64,000 bases of DNA from Tricholomella constricta (Eukaryota > Basidiomycota > Agaricomycetes > Agaricales > Lyophyllaceae): the NCBI GenBank assembly GCA_013368375.1, contig JAACJP010000005.1, positions 372,001-436,000 on the forward strand. The letters run 5' to 3'. The position numbers and the translations under genes are program-made. The notes below the pieces were generated by a model. It made no database searches. It had not been told where the DNA came from and saw only the letters and a program-made list of their open reading frames with translations. Each line of letters begins with the position of its first letter. Positions within the stretch are counted from its first letter, which is position 1. Of the stretch, positions 1 through 8,450 are shown one piece after another.

Positions 1-235
1 GGAGGGCCCCCTCAAGGCCACTGATGCTCCTCCACATTAGAAAAAACTTGTACCAGTCCGATCTTGACACAAAAAAGTCTTTTTTTCACCCATACATTCT
101 GATTCTATGAGTTTCGAAATGCATAGTACAGGTAATGCCAAATTAGTGAGATTTTGGAGAGTGGATCATGATTTTGTTGAAGTCAAAAAGTGTTGATGTC
201 GAATTTTTGCTAAGTTGAAGTCACACAGGGGAGGG
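1..235. other. Left edge, no gene recognised
   Basis: AT-richer sequence upstream of the LINE-A RNase H remnant. All six frames carry early stops and nothing resembles the reverse transcriptase that should precede RNase H, so LINE-A is either 5' truncated or interrupted again to the left. Confidence 0.4.
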
Positions 236-520
236 ACGGTTAAATCACGTCCGTTTCTCCCAGTCCCTACAGCACTTATCAACAGACTACGCACCGACCC
301 ATCAAACATCCTCATGTACTCCGACGGATTGCTGCTCGACGACAAACAAAACGGCAAAAGAACGGCAAAAAGAACGCCGGTTGGGGAGTAGTGGGATTCC
401 AAGGCAACCGCAAGATCATCGTCAGAAGGGGAGGAATGGGACACACAGGAGAGGTATACGACACGGAACTAACCGGTCTAGTCATAGCTGCGAACAAGGC
501 CATCACCGTTGCCAAAAGAG
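236..520 (+). pseudogene. LINE-A remnant: first half of RNase H domain
   Basis: Degenerate plus-strand reading frame of a non-LTR retrotransposon ORF2. The motif YSDG, where the first catalytic Asp of RNase H lies, is read at 317-328. A short duplicated A-rich run near 350-375 shifts the frame. After it the frame continues as NAGWGVVGFQG and then the helix with TELTGLVIAANKA, which carries the catalytic Glu. The domain stops at AKRDP, where the inverted-repeat element at 526 begins, and resumes at 2302. It is part of an old, interrupted copy with no intact protein. Confidence 0.75.
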
Positions 521-525
521 ACCCC
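521..525. repeat. Target site duplication ACCCC of inverted-repeat element
   Basis: ACCCC at 521-525 is repeated at 2297-2301. Removing one copy plus 526-2296 restores an uninterrupted RNase H frame (DP followed by RIKHIHIYADN). Confidence 0.65.
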
Positions 526-833
526 ATGTAAGGGGATGCATCGTGCACCCTGTTAGAGGACGTCCGGATGGGCGAAGGCAAGCGACGAGCTACAAGCCGG
601 CACGAGCCAAGAGAGTCCTGAATGCGGTCAAGTGAGCAATCAACAGTGCGAAACGTGAGGAGGGCGACGAGAGAGCAAGCTAAGAGTCGATCAATGTATA
701 AACCCGAAGATACTGTTATTGTTCAGGTTGGAGATATTCTATCTCCAACCCAGGCTTATCTACTACATCGCCGAGCCGGTGACTAAGGCGGTATGTAAAG
801 GCGCTGACTACAGATGAGTAACAATTGTCCAGC
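526..833 (+). repeat. Left inverted arm of KH element
   Basis: The complement of 2015-2296 aligns along this arm, including shared stretches such as GGTTGGAGATATTC and GTAACAATTGTCCAGC. The arm ends just inside a copy of the KH ORF start: ATG at 814 followed by six matching codons, then a stop at 838. Each arm therefore carries the upstream region and first codons of the KH gene, facing inward. Confidence 0.8.
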
Positions 834-1341
834 TGACTGATAGGAATCTAAGTAGTGGTGTCGGTGTGGGAGTAATGGCTACGAAAGGGGCGTAAGAACA
901 GTATGGCGGTCAGCAAGTATGTCTAAGGCGGGGGCCATGGGGGCCGATGACAGAGAACGAGAGACTAAGCAATAATAGGAGTGGGCACACGGTGCAGCCC
1001 CTTACATCACCCCCCCTCTAGCGGTTGTCTACCACGACGAACTCAATTTCTTCATTTTTTGGGCCACGGTGTCCCCCGTCGGGCCGTCTGGCGTGGAGCG
1101 ATTGGGCTGGGGACGGGAGTGCCAGTCGTGGCGCGGCTAACGTCCATCGGCATTGCTGGGATACTGACTGACATAGGGGAGGGGGCCGCGGATCGAGCGA
1201 GCGGAGAGGGTGCACGCGTAGGGTTGGGTTGGGTGTCCATTGCGGTCCGAGGCGTGGACGCCGCGCTGGGAGGACGCAAGAGAGCGTCATGGGTAGGGGA
1301 GCTGGTGCCGGCGGGGGCGGCCGCGCTGCTATACGATGGCC
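834..1341. other. Interior of KH element, no convincing gene
   Basis: Between the left arm and the KH ORF stop there are overlapping low-complexity reading frames on both strands (plus 981-1379, minus 1052-1513, Pro/Ser/Ala-rich) with no recognisable domain. The minus frame at 1052-1513 could be a former C-terminal extension of the KH protein displaced by a frameshift, but this is a guess. Confidence 0.3.
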
Positions 1342-2034
1342 TCAGCGTAGAGGTGATAGGAGCTGACGGCTCCCGGTAAACGGTCTTAAGGGCAGGGGGT
1401 AAAGGTGCCCAACGAATCGGGTCAGGGGGGGCTCCCGACGAAGAGGGGCCGGTGCTGCAGGGGCGGCCGGCGCAGATTTGGCCTTCTTCTGCTTCTTTGG
1501 TGTGCGCACGCATTGACGAGCAATGCGCTTCCCCAATACAATGAGAGCATCACCGATCTGCCGATCAGTGCCCTTGATAGAGACTAAGCGCTGCTGTTCC
1601 TTGTCTGGCCCCATGGTGAAGGCCGAGATGTGAGCGCCGGAAAGGTCGTGGATTTGTTTAAATCCTCTTCCTCGAGAGCCGACGATGTGCAGCATAAGGG
1701 AGTCTGGGAACTCCAAGCCGATCAGATATCGGTCAGCTTTTCCTTCCATAGAGTTAATGAATTCCCCAGAGAGGTGGAAGGACGAGGGGTGGCCAGTGTT
1801 GGCGTTAGAGCGGCCGCTCTTGCGGCGAGGCAGAGGAGCGGGGGGAGGGGGTTTGTTAGACGATGGAGGGGCTTTAGAGACCGCCGCCGCAGTCGTGGTG
1901 GCAGCGATGACGGTGCCCGCTTCAAGGGCCGATAGGCGCGCTTCCATGGCGGAGAGTGCCAGTCGTGTCTGGCGTACAACGCGAGCCATGTTTTCCAGTT
2001 CTTCCATCGAGAATGCTGGACAATTGTTACTCAT
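1342..2034 (-). CDS. KH-domain protein of inverted-repeat element
   Basis: A 230-residue ORF starting with ATG inside the right inverted arm. Residues about 12-40 form a heptad-like helix (MARVVRQTRLALSAMEARL), followed by a Ser/Pro/Ala linker and a basic stretch. Residues about 105-175 look like a KH RNA-binding domain: IVGSRGRGFKQIHDLSGAHIS has the GxxG loop and the following helix and strand. A lysine-rich segment (KKQKKAK) and a Pro/Ala-rich tail follow. KH domains bind single-stranded nucleic acid. A role as a gag-like RNA chaperone of a retroelement, or as a captured host gene, are both inferences. There are no enzymatic motifs. Confidence 0.55.
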   Translation of the reverse strand: MSNNCPAFSMEELENMARVVRQTRLALSAMEARLSALEAGTVIAATTTAAAVSKAPPSSNKPPPPAPLPRRKSGRSNANTGHPSSFHLSGEFINSMEGKADRYLIGLEFPDSLMLHIVGSRGRGFKQIHDLSGAHISAFTMGPDKEQQRLVSIKGTDRQIGDALIVLGKRIARQCVRTPKKQKKAKSAPAAPAAPAPLRREPPLTRFVGHLYPLPLRPFTGSRQLLSPLR

Positions 2035-2296
2035 CCGTAGTCAGCGCCTTTACATACCGCCTTAGTCACCAGCTCAGCGATGTAGTATATAAGCCTGGGT
2101 TGGAGATAGAATATCTCCAACCTGAACAATAACAGTATCTTCGGGTTTATACATTGATTGACTCTTAGCTTGCTCTCTCGTCGCCCTCTTCACGTTTTGC
2201 GCTGTTGACTGTCCACTTGATCGCATTCAGGATCCTCTTGGCTCACGCCGGCTCGCAGCTCCTCGCTCGCCTTCGCCCATCCGGACATCCCCTAAT
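2015..2296 (-). repeat. Right inverted arm of KH element
   Basis: Inverted counterpart of 526-833. It contains the probable promoter and 5' leader of the KH ORF and its first codons (ATG at 2034, minus strand). Confidence 0.8.
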
Positions 2297-2301
2297 ACCC
2301 C

Positions 2302-2600
2302 AGGATCAAGCACATACACATTTACGCCGACAACACGGCGGCAGCAACAACAGCATTCGAACCTACATCAACTCCCGGCCAATATAACAAACGACAGTTC
2401 AACAAAATGATAACGGAATTCCTCAACAAAGACCCCACACATTCGGTATGCGTCACATGGTGCCCTGGCCACACCGACGTCAAAGGCAATGAACGAGCGG
2501 ACGAGGATGCCAAGGAGGGTGCCAGCCTATGGCAGGAAAGGTTCGTAACCATGACACATGCCAAACACATATCCAAGGAAAAGATAATGCGATGATGGAT

Positions 2601-2603
<3 letters not shown>
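2302..2603 (+). pseudogene. LINE-A remnant: second half of RNase H domain
   Basis: The frame resumes with RIKHIHIYADNTAAA, giving the third catalytic Asp of RNase H, and then TWCPGHTDVKGNERADE, the conserved C-terminal RNase H signature with its final Asp. A TGA follows at 2593-2595. Reading across that stop, the frame continues in the same phase into 15491 once LINE-B is removed, so the TGA is a point lesion of an old copy. Confidence 0.8.
2593..2603. repeat. 11-bp target site duplication of LINE-B
   Basis: TGATGGATGGA at 2593-2603 recurs at 15480-15490, immediately outside the two ends of LINE-B. Confidence 0.85.

Positions 2604-2634
<31 letters not shown>
2604..2634 (-). repeat. 31-nt poly(A) tail of LINE-B
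   Basis: Uninterrupted run of 31 T on the plus strand directly beside the target duplication. This is the reverse-transcribed poly(A) tail of the minus-strand LINE; its purity suggests a young insertion. Confidence 0.9.
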
Positions 2635-2637
<3 letters not shown>

Positions 2638-3032
2638 CATTTTATCGTGTTCAAGGCGCATTGCGCCTATGGTCCACGGTACATGCGAACAGGTAGCTAC
2701 AGTACTACGAGAGACATTGAATGCTGCTCCCCCCGAGTAAGCGGAGAATGAGTGAGCCGGCGTGTCCACCACCGTTTTAGACCGTGCTCCCCTGTTATGC
2801 CCCTGAGGAGTAAGAAAGACAGTGTTGAATGGGTTGTGTATCGGTAGTGGCGGCAACGAAGGCCCGCATAGCGGGCGGGGGGTGAACGAGCAGCACGACA
2901 GTGCACTCTGACCGAAAAGGGAGCAGTTTAGGGTTGAGGGTTATCGGGGAGGCGAGTTGTCGAGTGCCGTTATGAGACAAGAATTAGGGGGTAGGTATGG
3001 TATTTGAGGATCGCTGGGTGGGGGCGGGCGGT
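2635..3032 (-). other. LINE-B 3' untranslated region
   Basis: About 400 nt between the ORF2 stop and the poly(A) tail. No coding signal was found on either strand. Confidence 0.7.
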
Positions 3033-6000
3033 TCAGGCGGGGCGGTTGGTGTGACGGTGTGGGTGTCGGGGCCTGTTGGCCCGCTCTTGAGCACGCTCGG
3101 CGGCGAGGAAGCGGATCGTCTCAGCGGCTGACTTGAAGCGTTTGGTCGCGTGGGTGAATCTGAGGAGGTGTTTCAAGGCATCGGGGCTCGAAAGGAGGTG
3201 GGACATGGACTCAGCTTTTCTCTTGAGGTTGCGGCGGAGGTGGTGGTGACGTTCGTGTTGGTAGTGGGGGCACGCGAGGAGGAAGTGTCGGACTGTTTCG
3301 GGGGTAATACCCTGACAGTGGGGGCAGGTGGGGGTTTCGGAGCGATGGATGCGGAATAGGTGTTGGTTGAGAGGGGAGTGGCCAGTGCGGAGTTGAGCGA
3401 TTAGGGCGGAGCAGCGGCGGTCGAGGGAAGCGACCAGCTTGAGGAATTTCTTGGACGGTAGGGATTTGTCGATGGCGTTGATCGCTGCGTAACGTGGTGA
3501 CTTTTTCCATCGCTGTTTCCATTTCGTTTGAAGGGCGGCTAGGTGCTCCTGGCGAAGGGCGGGTATGCTGGTGGGGAGGGGCTTGTGCCGGAGGTAGACT
3601 GGAAGGGCTTGCGGGGGGCTGGAGGCACCCTGGGCTGCTGACTTGGCGATTTCGTCGGCTCGTTCGTTGGGACCGAAGTCGACATGGCCCGGGGTCCAAT
3701 GGACCTGTAGGTTAATAACTCGGCGTGTCCTATCAGTCCACTTGTTACCTCTCCGTAGGGTGGCGCGTCGCTCATCTGCGCGGGCGATGCGGTCCTGTTT
3801 GGCATGGAGTTTTTCGGCGGCAGTGTGGACTCGATCGAGTAAGTAGTGGGCTGGATGCGATTTCTGGTTGCGTAGAGCTTTTATTGTTGCTTGGCTGTCG
3901 CTGCCGATGGCGGTAATGTCGGGGAGGCTGCGGGCTGTGGAGGTTAGTAGATGTAGGGCCAGGGTGACGCCGACAATCTCGGCCTCATAGACGGTGTGTT
4001 TGGCGATGGGTCCCAGGTGGTACTTGAGGGACGCCTTCTCGATGCCATTGACGTAGAGGACTGCAGAGGCGCCGACGCCGCCTTCGAAGCCGGATCCGTC
4101 ACAGTAGACGGAGGTGGGCGCTAGGCGGTGAATGCGATTAGCCTCGGTGAGTGCAGAGTCTTTGTCACCTTCTATATGTGTGGTGAACGACGGGACGTAG
4201 TTGGGGCGACGTCTGGAGGCATCGACCGTCTCGACCGTGGTGGGGTCGATCCCGGTGATGGAGAAGAGGTTGTGGAGGGGCGAACGGTGCCGTTTGACAG
4301 AGCGGCGGGCGGCTTTACGGACAGGGCTGTGGAGTGGGTGGGTGCTAGGTAAGGAGGCCAGGCGGACGGCGGCGCGTAGTAGTATCTTGTGGTAGAGGAG
4401 GTCTATGGGGAGGAGGTTAGTGTGAGCATCGAGGACGTCACTGGCTGTCGTGCTGAGAGAGCCAGTGACGAGTTTTGCTGCGCGACGTTGCACTGGGGTG
4501 AGCTTCTTGGTGATGGCGACGGAGCCAAGTCGTTTCTTGCCGCTGGGGGAATCGTGGACGCCGGTGTACCAGACATCTGCAGCGTAAGTAAAGGCCGGGA
4601 CGGCGACCGTGTTGTACAGTTGGCGAATTCGGTGAGGGGGCATCCCTCCTGATATCTTCGAGAGGCGGGCGACTTGGAAGGACCACCAGGTGGCGCTTGC
4701 GAGTACCTTCTGGTGGTGGGCGGTCCAGCGTAACTTGGGGTCGAAAACTACTCCGAGGTACTTGTATGTCAGTGCAGTTTCTACTACCTGGGTCGTCCTT
4801 GTGCCATCGGGGTTGCTTCGCGATAGGGTGAGGTCCGGGGGGATGACGTCCCGGTGAGATCGCGGGAAGTTCATGAGGGCGAGTTTCGATAGTTCGAACG
4901 GGCAGTTGTGGGATTGGGACCAGTCGAAGCCCCCGTCGGGGCGTTCGGTCATGTCAGCAATGATGGTGTGGGCGTCCTGGAGGGTTTTGGCGATGGCGAG
5001 GTACATCGAGTCATCGACAAATCCGATGGATGTTTCGTTTTTGCTGCCGGGGGGAGCTGTTAATATTAGTGGAGCATTGTAGAATGCGTAGAATAGCATC
5101 GACAGGGGGCATCCTTGGGTGGTGCCGTTGAGTATCGCCGTTGGTTCCGAAGTGTAGTCGTCGAACTTCATGCGTGTGGAGCGACCCGTTAGCATCCGTT
5201 CCGTGAGCTTGACGTAGCAGGTGGGTGCGCCGCGTTCTTTCATGTTGTGGAGTAGGCGTTCCTTCACGGTGTTGGGGAAGGCCCCCTGAACGTCGAGGAA
5301 AAGTGCGACAGCGACGTTACCTGCACGCCACGCGTCCTTGACCTTGTGCGCTACCATGTGCATGGCATCGGTCGTGTTTCTGCCTGGCCGGCCTCCAAAC
5401 TGGCCCGGTGGGAACATATGGTGTTTCTCTGCGAGGTGGGACAGGTCAGCAGCAACGAGCGTAGAAAGGAGCTTCCCGATTGTGTTCAGGAGTCCGATCG
5501 GGCGGTATGCCTTGGCGACATCGTAGGCGGGCTTGCCCGGCTTGCGGAGGACTAGCGTTGTGGAGACAAGCCAGCTGCTGTGGTAGACGTCGAGTTCGAC
5601 CACTGCGCGGTAGATAAAGAAAAGGTGATCAACGAGTACATCGGCGCAACGCTTCAGCACAATGTTCGGAATCCCGTCAGGACCCGGAGCTTTGTGTGGT
5701 TTCAGTTGGCCGATGGCTGAGAGGATACGGGCGCGGGTAAAGTAACGAATCCCTGGTAGGGGTTTGGGGTATACAGATGGGGGTGTGGAAGAGGATGTGG
5801 GTGGGGGGGGAAAGAAGGACTCAGCTAGGGCCTCGGCCTTATCACCGTTGGTGGATGCCAGCTTGAGGATGCCATTGACCTTGGTTTTGAGGTCCGGAAC
5901 CCTATCGCAAGAGAAGTCAGATGGATCATTGACGACGTACTTATTCGCCGTGTAGATCTGGCGTGCGTCAATGTTTTCGAGCCATTCGACCCAGTGTTCG

Positions 6001-7127
6001 CGTCGTTTTTCTTCTATCTTGTCGGCCATTTCCCGGGACAGGCGTTTGAACTCGGCCTTGGACGGGTGGTCCTGCACGTCGCGGTACTTGTACATTTCAT
6101 TACTTGCGTGACTTCTCGGTTGCTTGAACTCGGCGAGCTCGGGGCACCACCAGCGTTTGGAGTACGGGCATGGTTTCTTCATCGGAACGGTGTCTTCGGC
6201 GGCTATGGTTGCCTGGATTAGCTCCGTCAACAGTTTTACCTTTGCGTCGAATTCCTCGGGAGAGGAGATACAGCGCGCCGGGGAGCGTAGGTTGAGTTGC
6301 GTCTCGAGCGTTTCACGGAAGAGTTTCCAGTCGGCGGCATGAAAATCGCGGGATGGGGGTGAGGAGGTGCGGGCGATGGGGAGTTCCACCACTGTGACGA
6401 TGGGTAGGTGGTCGGTGATAGGGGGTCGGAGACCAGCGTCGACGTCGCAGGAGATGATGGGGTCGATCGGGTGGTGTGAGCGCCAGACGTTGTCGGGGCG
6501 GGTCCATCGGTCGCCAGCAGTCTGGAGGGTGTGTCGTGCCGGGGGGAGGGCGAGATCCATGTCGAAGTCTCGGAGTAGATTCAGGAGGGGTCGAATGGCG
6601 TGTTCCGGAGAGTTGAGGTGGCGGTTGTCGACGCTTTCCCAGAGTGGGTGGTGCCGGTTGAAGTCGCCGAGCCATAGCATGTGGTCGTCGGGGGATGGCC
6701 TAGCTATGTGAATGGAGGAGGTTAGAAAATTAGCAAGGATCGTGAGGCTATCATTATGAGTGCAGTCGTTGTAAATATTAAACAGGGAGAGATGACCGTG
6801 GGCACCATTGAAGCGGACCGCGGTGATGTCTGTGCTGGGTATGTCAATTAGGGTATATGCATCAGTAGCGATGTTAGAATTAATGAGGAGGACCGAGCGG
6901 GAGCGAGTGCTACCGTCTCGGCGGTGGTGAAATGGGTATCGGACAGTCCAGAAGGGTGAGGCCTTGGTGTTGCCTAGACGGTCGAGGAAGGGTTCTTGGA
7001 GGGCGATGACGTCCCAGTCTTCGGGTCGGGCGGTGTTGAGGACAGACGCCTGGGCAAGGTCGGATTTGCGGACGTTCTGTTGCCAGATTCGTAGCTTACC
7101 CGGGGCTCTTGGGGCTCTTCTATTCAT
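3033..7127 (-). CDS. LINE-B ORF2: endonuclease, reverse transcriptase, RNase H
   Basis: A 1364-residue uninterrupted ORF. Residues about 10-245 are an apurinic-like endonuclease: QQNVRKS, LQEPF, LGDFNRHHPLWE and TDHLPI hold the expected Asn, Glu, Asp/Asn and His residues. Residues about 450-740 are the reverse transcriptase, with KAPGPDGIPN, YRPIGLLNTIGK, LFLDVQGAF and the catalytic FVDD. Residues about 1010-1150 are RNase H (CDGSG, YEAEIVG, SDSQA, TPGHVDFGPNERADE). A Cys/His motif follows (CPHCQGITPETVRHFLLAC). The protein nicks the target and copies the element RNA in place. All catalytic residues seen are present, so this ORF is probably functional. Its ATG overlaps the ORF1 stop as ATGA. 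Confidence 0.93.
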   Translation of the reverse strand: MNRRAPRAPGKLRIWQQNVRKSDLAQASVLNTARPEDWDVIALQEPFLDRLGNTKASPFWTVRYPFHHRRDGSTRSRSVLLINSNIATDAYTLIDIPSTDITAVRFNGAHGHLSLFNIYNDCTHNDSLTILANFLTSSIHIARPSPDDHMLWLGDFNRHHPLWESVDNRHLNSPEHAIRPLLNLLRDFDMDLALPPARHTLQTAGDRWTRPDNVWRSHHPIDPIISCDVDAGLRPPITDHLPIVTVVELPIARTSSPPSRDFHAADWKLFRETLETQLNLRSPARCISSPEEFDAKVKLLTELIQATIAAEDTVPMKKPCPYSKRWWCPELAEFKQPRSHASNEMYKYRDVQDHPSKAEFKRLSREMADKIEEKRREHWVEWLENIDARQIYTANKYVVNDPSDFSCDRVPDLKTKVNGILKLASTNGDKAEALAESFFPPPPTSSSTPPSVYPKPLPGIRYFTRARILSAIGQLKPHKAPGPDGIPNIVLKRCADVLVDHLFFIYRAVVELDVYHSSWLVSTTLVLRKPGKPAYDVAKAYRPIGLLNTIGKLLSTLVAADLSHLAEKHHMFPPGQFGGRPGRNTTDAMHMVAHKVKDAWRAGNVAVALFLDVQGAFPNTVKERLLHNMKERGAPTCYVKLTERMLTGRSTRMKFDDYTSEPTAILNGTTQGCPLSMLFYAFYNAPLILTAPPGSKNETSIGFVDDSMYLAIAKTLQDAHTIIADMTERPDGGFDWSQSHNCPFELSKLALMNFPRSHRDVIPPDLTLSRSNPDGTRTTQVVETALTYKYLGVVFDPKLRWTAHHQKVLASATWWSFQVARLSKISGGMPPHRIRQLYNTVAVPAFTYAADVWYTGVHDSPSGKKRLGSVAITKKLTPVQRRAAKLVTGSLSTTASDVLDAHTNLLPIDLLYHKILLRAAVRLASLPSTHPLHSPVRKAARRSVKRHRSPLHNLFSITGIDPTTVETVDASRRRPNYVPSFTTHIEGDKDSALTEANRIHRLAPTSVYCDGSGFEGGVGASAVLYVNGIEKASLKYHLGPIAKHTVYEAEIVGVTLALHLLTSTARSLPDITAIGSDSQATIKALRNQKSHPAHYLLDRVHTAAEKLHAKQDRIARADERRATLRRGNKWTDRTRRVINLQVHWTPGHVDFGPNERADEIAKSAAQGASSPPQALPVYLRHKPLPTSIPALRQEHLAALQTKWKQRWKKSPRYAAINAIDKSLPSKKFLKLVASLDRRCSALIAQLRTGHSPLNQHLFRIHRSETPTCPHCQGITPETVRHFLLACPHYQHERHHHLRRNLKRKAESMSHLLSSPDALKHLLRFTHATKRFKSAAETIRFLAAERAQERANRPRHPHRHTNRPA

Positions 7128-7820
7128 TGGTCTAGGGGTTGGTTTGCGTGGTCACGTCGGCGGTCTTTCTGGGAGCCTGGTTGGGAGGGAACGATGAACT
7201 GGTCCAGCGTCCCCTGCCGGACAGGGCGGCCAGGCGCCATAGCGGGCTGCTGCTGAGAGGCCAGGGTGTTGGGGGGGGCGTGGTCGATCCGGGGGCGGTG
7301 TGCTGGGGTTTCCTTCGAGAGTTTGGGGGGGGCGGCCATCCAGGTCCAGGCTTCGCCGGTTGGGAAGTAGGGCATGTTGTTCTCGGGAAGGCGGGTCTCC
7401 ATGTCTTCACACTGTTTCTTGAATACAGGGCAGTGACGGGCAGAGCTCGGGTGTTTCGATTCGGGCCCGCATGATACACACCGCAGGGTGGAGTTGGGGG
7501 GGCAGTCCGAGGTGACGTGGTCCGGGCTAGCGCAGGAGGCGCATCGTTCTTGGCCCTTGCATGATGCACGGATATGACCGTAGCGCTGGCATTTGTTGCA
7601 GCGCATCGGTTCCTTGAGGTCCTTGCGTATCGTGACTAGATGTCCTGCCACGAAGATGCGTTCCTGTAGCATACGGTTAGCTGCTTCGGCGGTGGAACAT
7701 ACCACCTTGAGCGATGCTACTGTCTGTTTGGGGGAGCGGCGGTCGGGTCTCTTGAGCCAGGAGGCGGAGAGGATTGAACCGGAGGGGAGGTCGTTGTCGT
7801 CCTCGACAATGTTGAGGTGG
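7124..7820 (-). CDS. LINE-B ORF1, C-terminal part (zinc knuckles), cut off by Ty3 insertion
   Basis: Continuation of the gag-like ORF1 after the Ty3 element. Read from 7820 on the minus strand, the frame runs ...ILSASWLKRPDRRSP...VVCSTAEAANRMLQ and then three Cys/His clusters (CNKCQRYGHIRASC; CASCASPDHVTSDC; CVSCGPESKHPSSARHC), and ends in a Pro/Gln-rich tail. ORF1 proteins of Tad-type LINEs bind the element RNA. Joined to 14213-15311 without one copy of GGTGG, the frame is continuous, giving about 597 residues. As it stands the reading frame is broken. Confidence 0.85.
7816..7820. repeat. 5-bp target duplication GGTGG of the Ty3 element
   Basis: GGTGG at 7816-7820 is repeated at 14213-14217, directly outside the LTRs. 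Five base pairs is the usual size for Ty3/gypsy integrases. Confidence 0.92.
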
Positions 7821-8324
7821 TGTCAGGGGAACTCTCGTTCACGCTCTCCGACGCTCACAGATCGTTCCCCCGACTCACGCGCTCGCCCCCGACCGACCGA
7901 TCGCGATCCCGACCCGACGCTCCGACCCAAGCGTCGGTGTACATACTTACTCACTTCCTGTCGCTTCCCCTCACTCCCCGCGCGCGCCCGACGCCGATCC
8001 CGACCACCGACATCCCGACGTCGGCTGCCCCGCCTCGTGCCCGTACCCTGGGCCACGAGGATCGGACAGCGTCGGGAACGTGTCCATACACGCGCCGCAC
8101 ACCATTCGTTACTATTACATGTACAGTACACTCTGGAGGACCGGCCCTCACGTCCTACACTCGTATATAGTCGGCCCCCTGGCATTTGGGAATCCTTTAC
8201 ACTATTCTCTTCGGATTCCCCCTTGCCAGGTAAGCCTTACTTACCTTCGTTACTGTACATCAATATAACTTCGGATTCCCCCTTGCCAGTGTGATAGCGC
8301 TCCACTGTAAGGGTTGCCCTAACA
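7821..8324 (+). repeat. 5' LTR of Ty3 element
   Basis: Starts TGTCAGGGGA and ends CCCTAACA, 504 bp, matching 13709-14212. It contains a TATATA box at 8164-8169. A 21-bp direct repeat (CTTCGG...TTGCCAG) occurs at 8209-8229 and 8269-8289. Confidence 0.95.
8164..8208 (+). promoter_or_regulatory. LTR promoter: TATA box and predicted RNA start
   Basis: TATATA at 8164-8169 lies 32 bases before TTTACACTATTCT at 8196-8208. That 13-mer is exactly complementary to the primer site just after the LTR (8327-8339). In self-priming elements the RNA 5' end is the primer, so the transcript should start at or very near 8196. The TATA spacing agrees. Confidence 0.75.
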
Positions 8325-8326
8325 GC

Positions 8327-8339
8327 AGAATAGTGTAAA
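8327..8339 (+). promoter_or_regulatory. Self-primer binding site
   Basis: AGAATAGTGTAAA begins two bases after the 5' LTR and is the perfect reverse complement of LTR bases 8196-8208. This is the arrangement of Tf1-type elements, in which the folded 5' end of the element RNA primes minus-strand DNA instead of a tRNA. Confidence 0.8.
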
Positions 8340-8450
8340 CCGGAGACCCGACGAGGCCGACCGATCAGCCTCCGCGCCGAAACACGTGTCTGCTACACGC
8401 AACCCGTCCAGCGCGCGCCTGCTCCGATCGTCGCCCAGTCCCGTCTCGAG

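Larger units (their letters stand above)
526..2296. mobile_element. 1.77-kb inverted-repeat element carrying a KH-domain ORF
   Basis: Insertion inside the LINE-A RNase H, bounded by a 5-bp ACCCC duplication. It has long inverted arms (526-833 and 2015-2296) that match almost base for base, apart from scattered, largely transition-type differences and about 21 extra bases near the left tip (541-562). The outer ends read ATGTAAGGGG and, on the complement of the right end, ATTAGGGG. The centre holds a minus-strand ORF (1342-2034) with a KH fold. No transposase, reverse transcriptase or integrase is visible, so it is probably non-autonomous or of an unfamiliar type. It could be a foldback DNA element or a rearranged retroelement. 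The structure is seen directly; the class is unknown. Confidence 0.7.

Noticed and set aside
981..1513. ORFs on both strands inside the KH element (981-1379 plus, 1052-1513 minus)
   Set aside because: Low complexity, overlap each other and the KH ORF; no domain.
526..2296. Two solo LTRs in inverted order
   Set aside because: Ends are not TG...CA, arms carry a coding start, and the single 5-bp duplication encloses both arms as one insertion.
2604..2634. Poly-T run as a transcription terminator or assembly artefact
   Set aside because: It sits exactly between the 11-bp target duplication and the LINE-B 3' end, where the LINE poly(A) tail is expected.
7823..8185. 120-residue ORF inside each LTR
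   Set aside because: Arg-rich translation of LTR sequence that covers the TATA box; identical in both LTRs only because the LTRs are.
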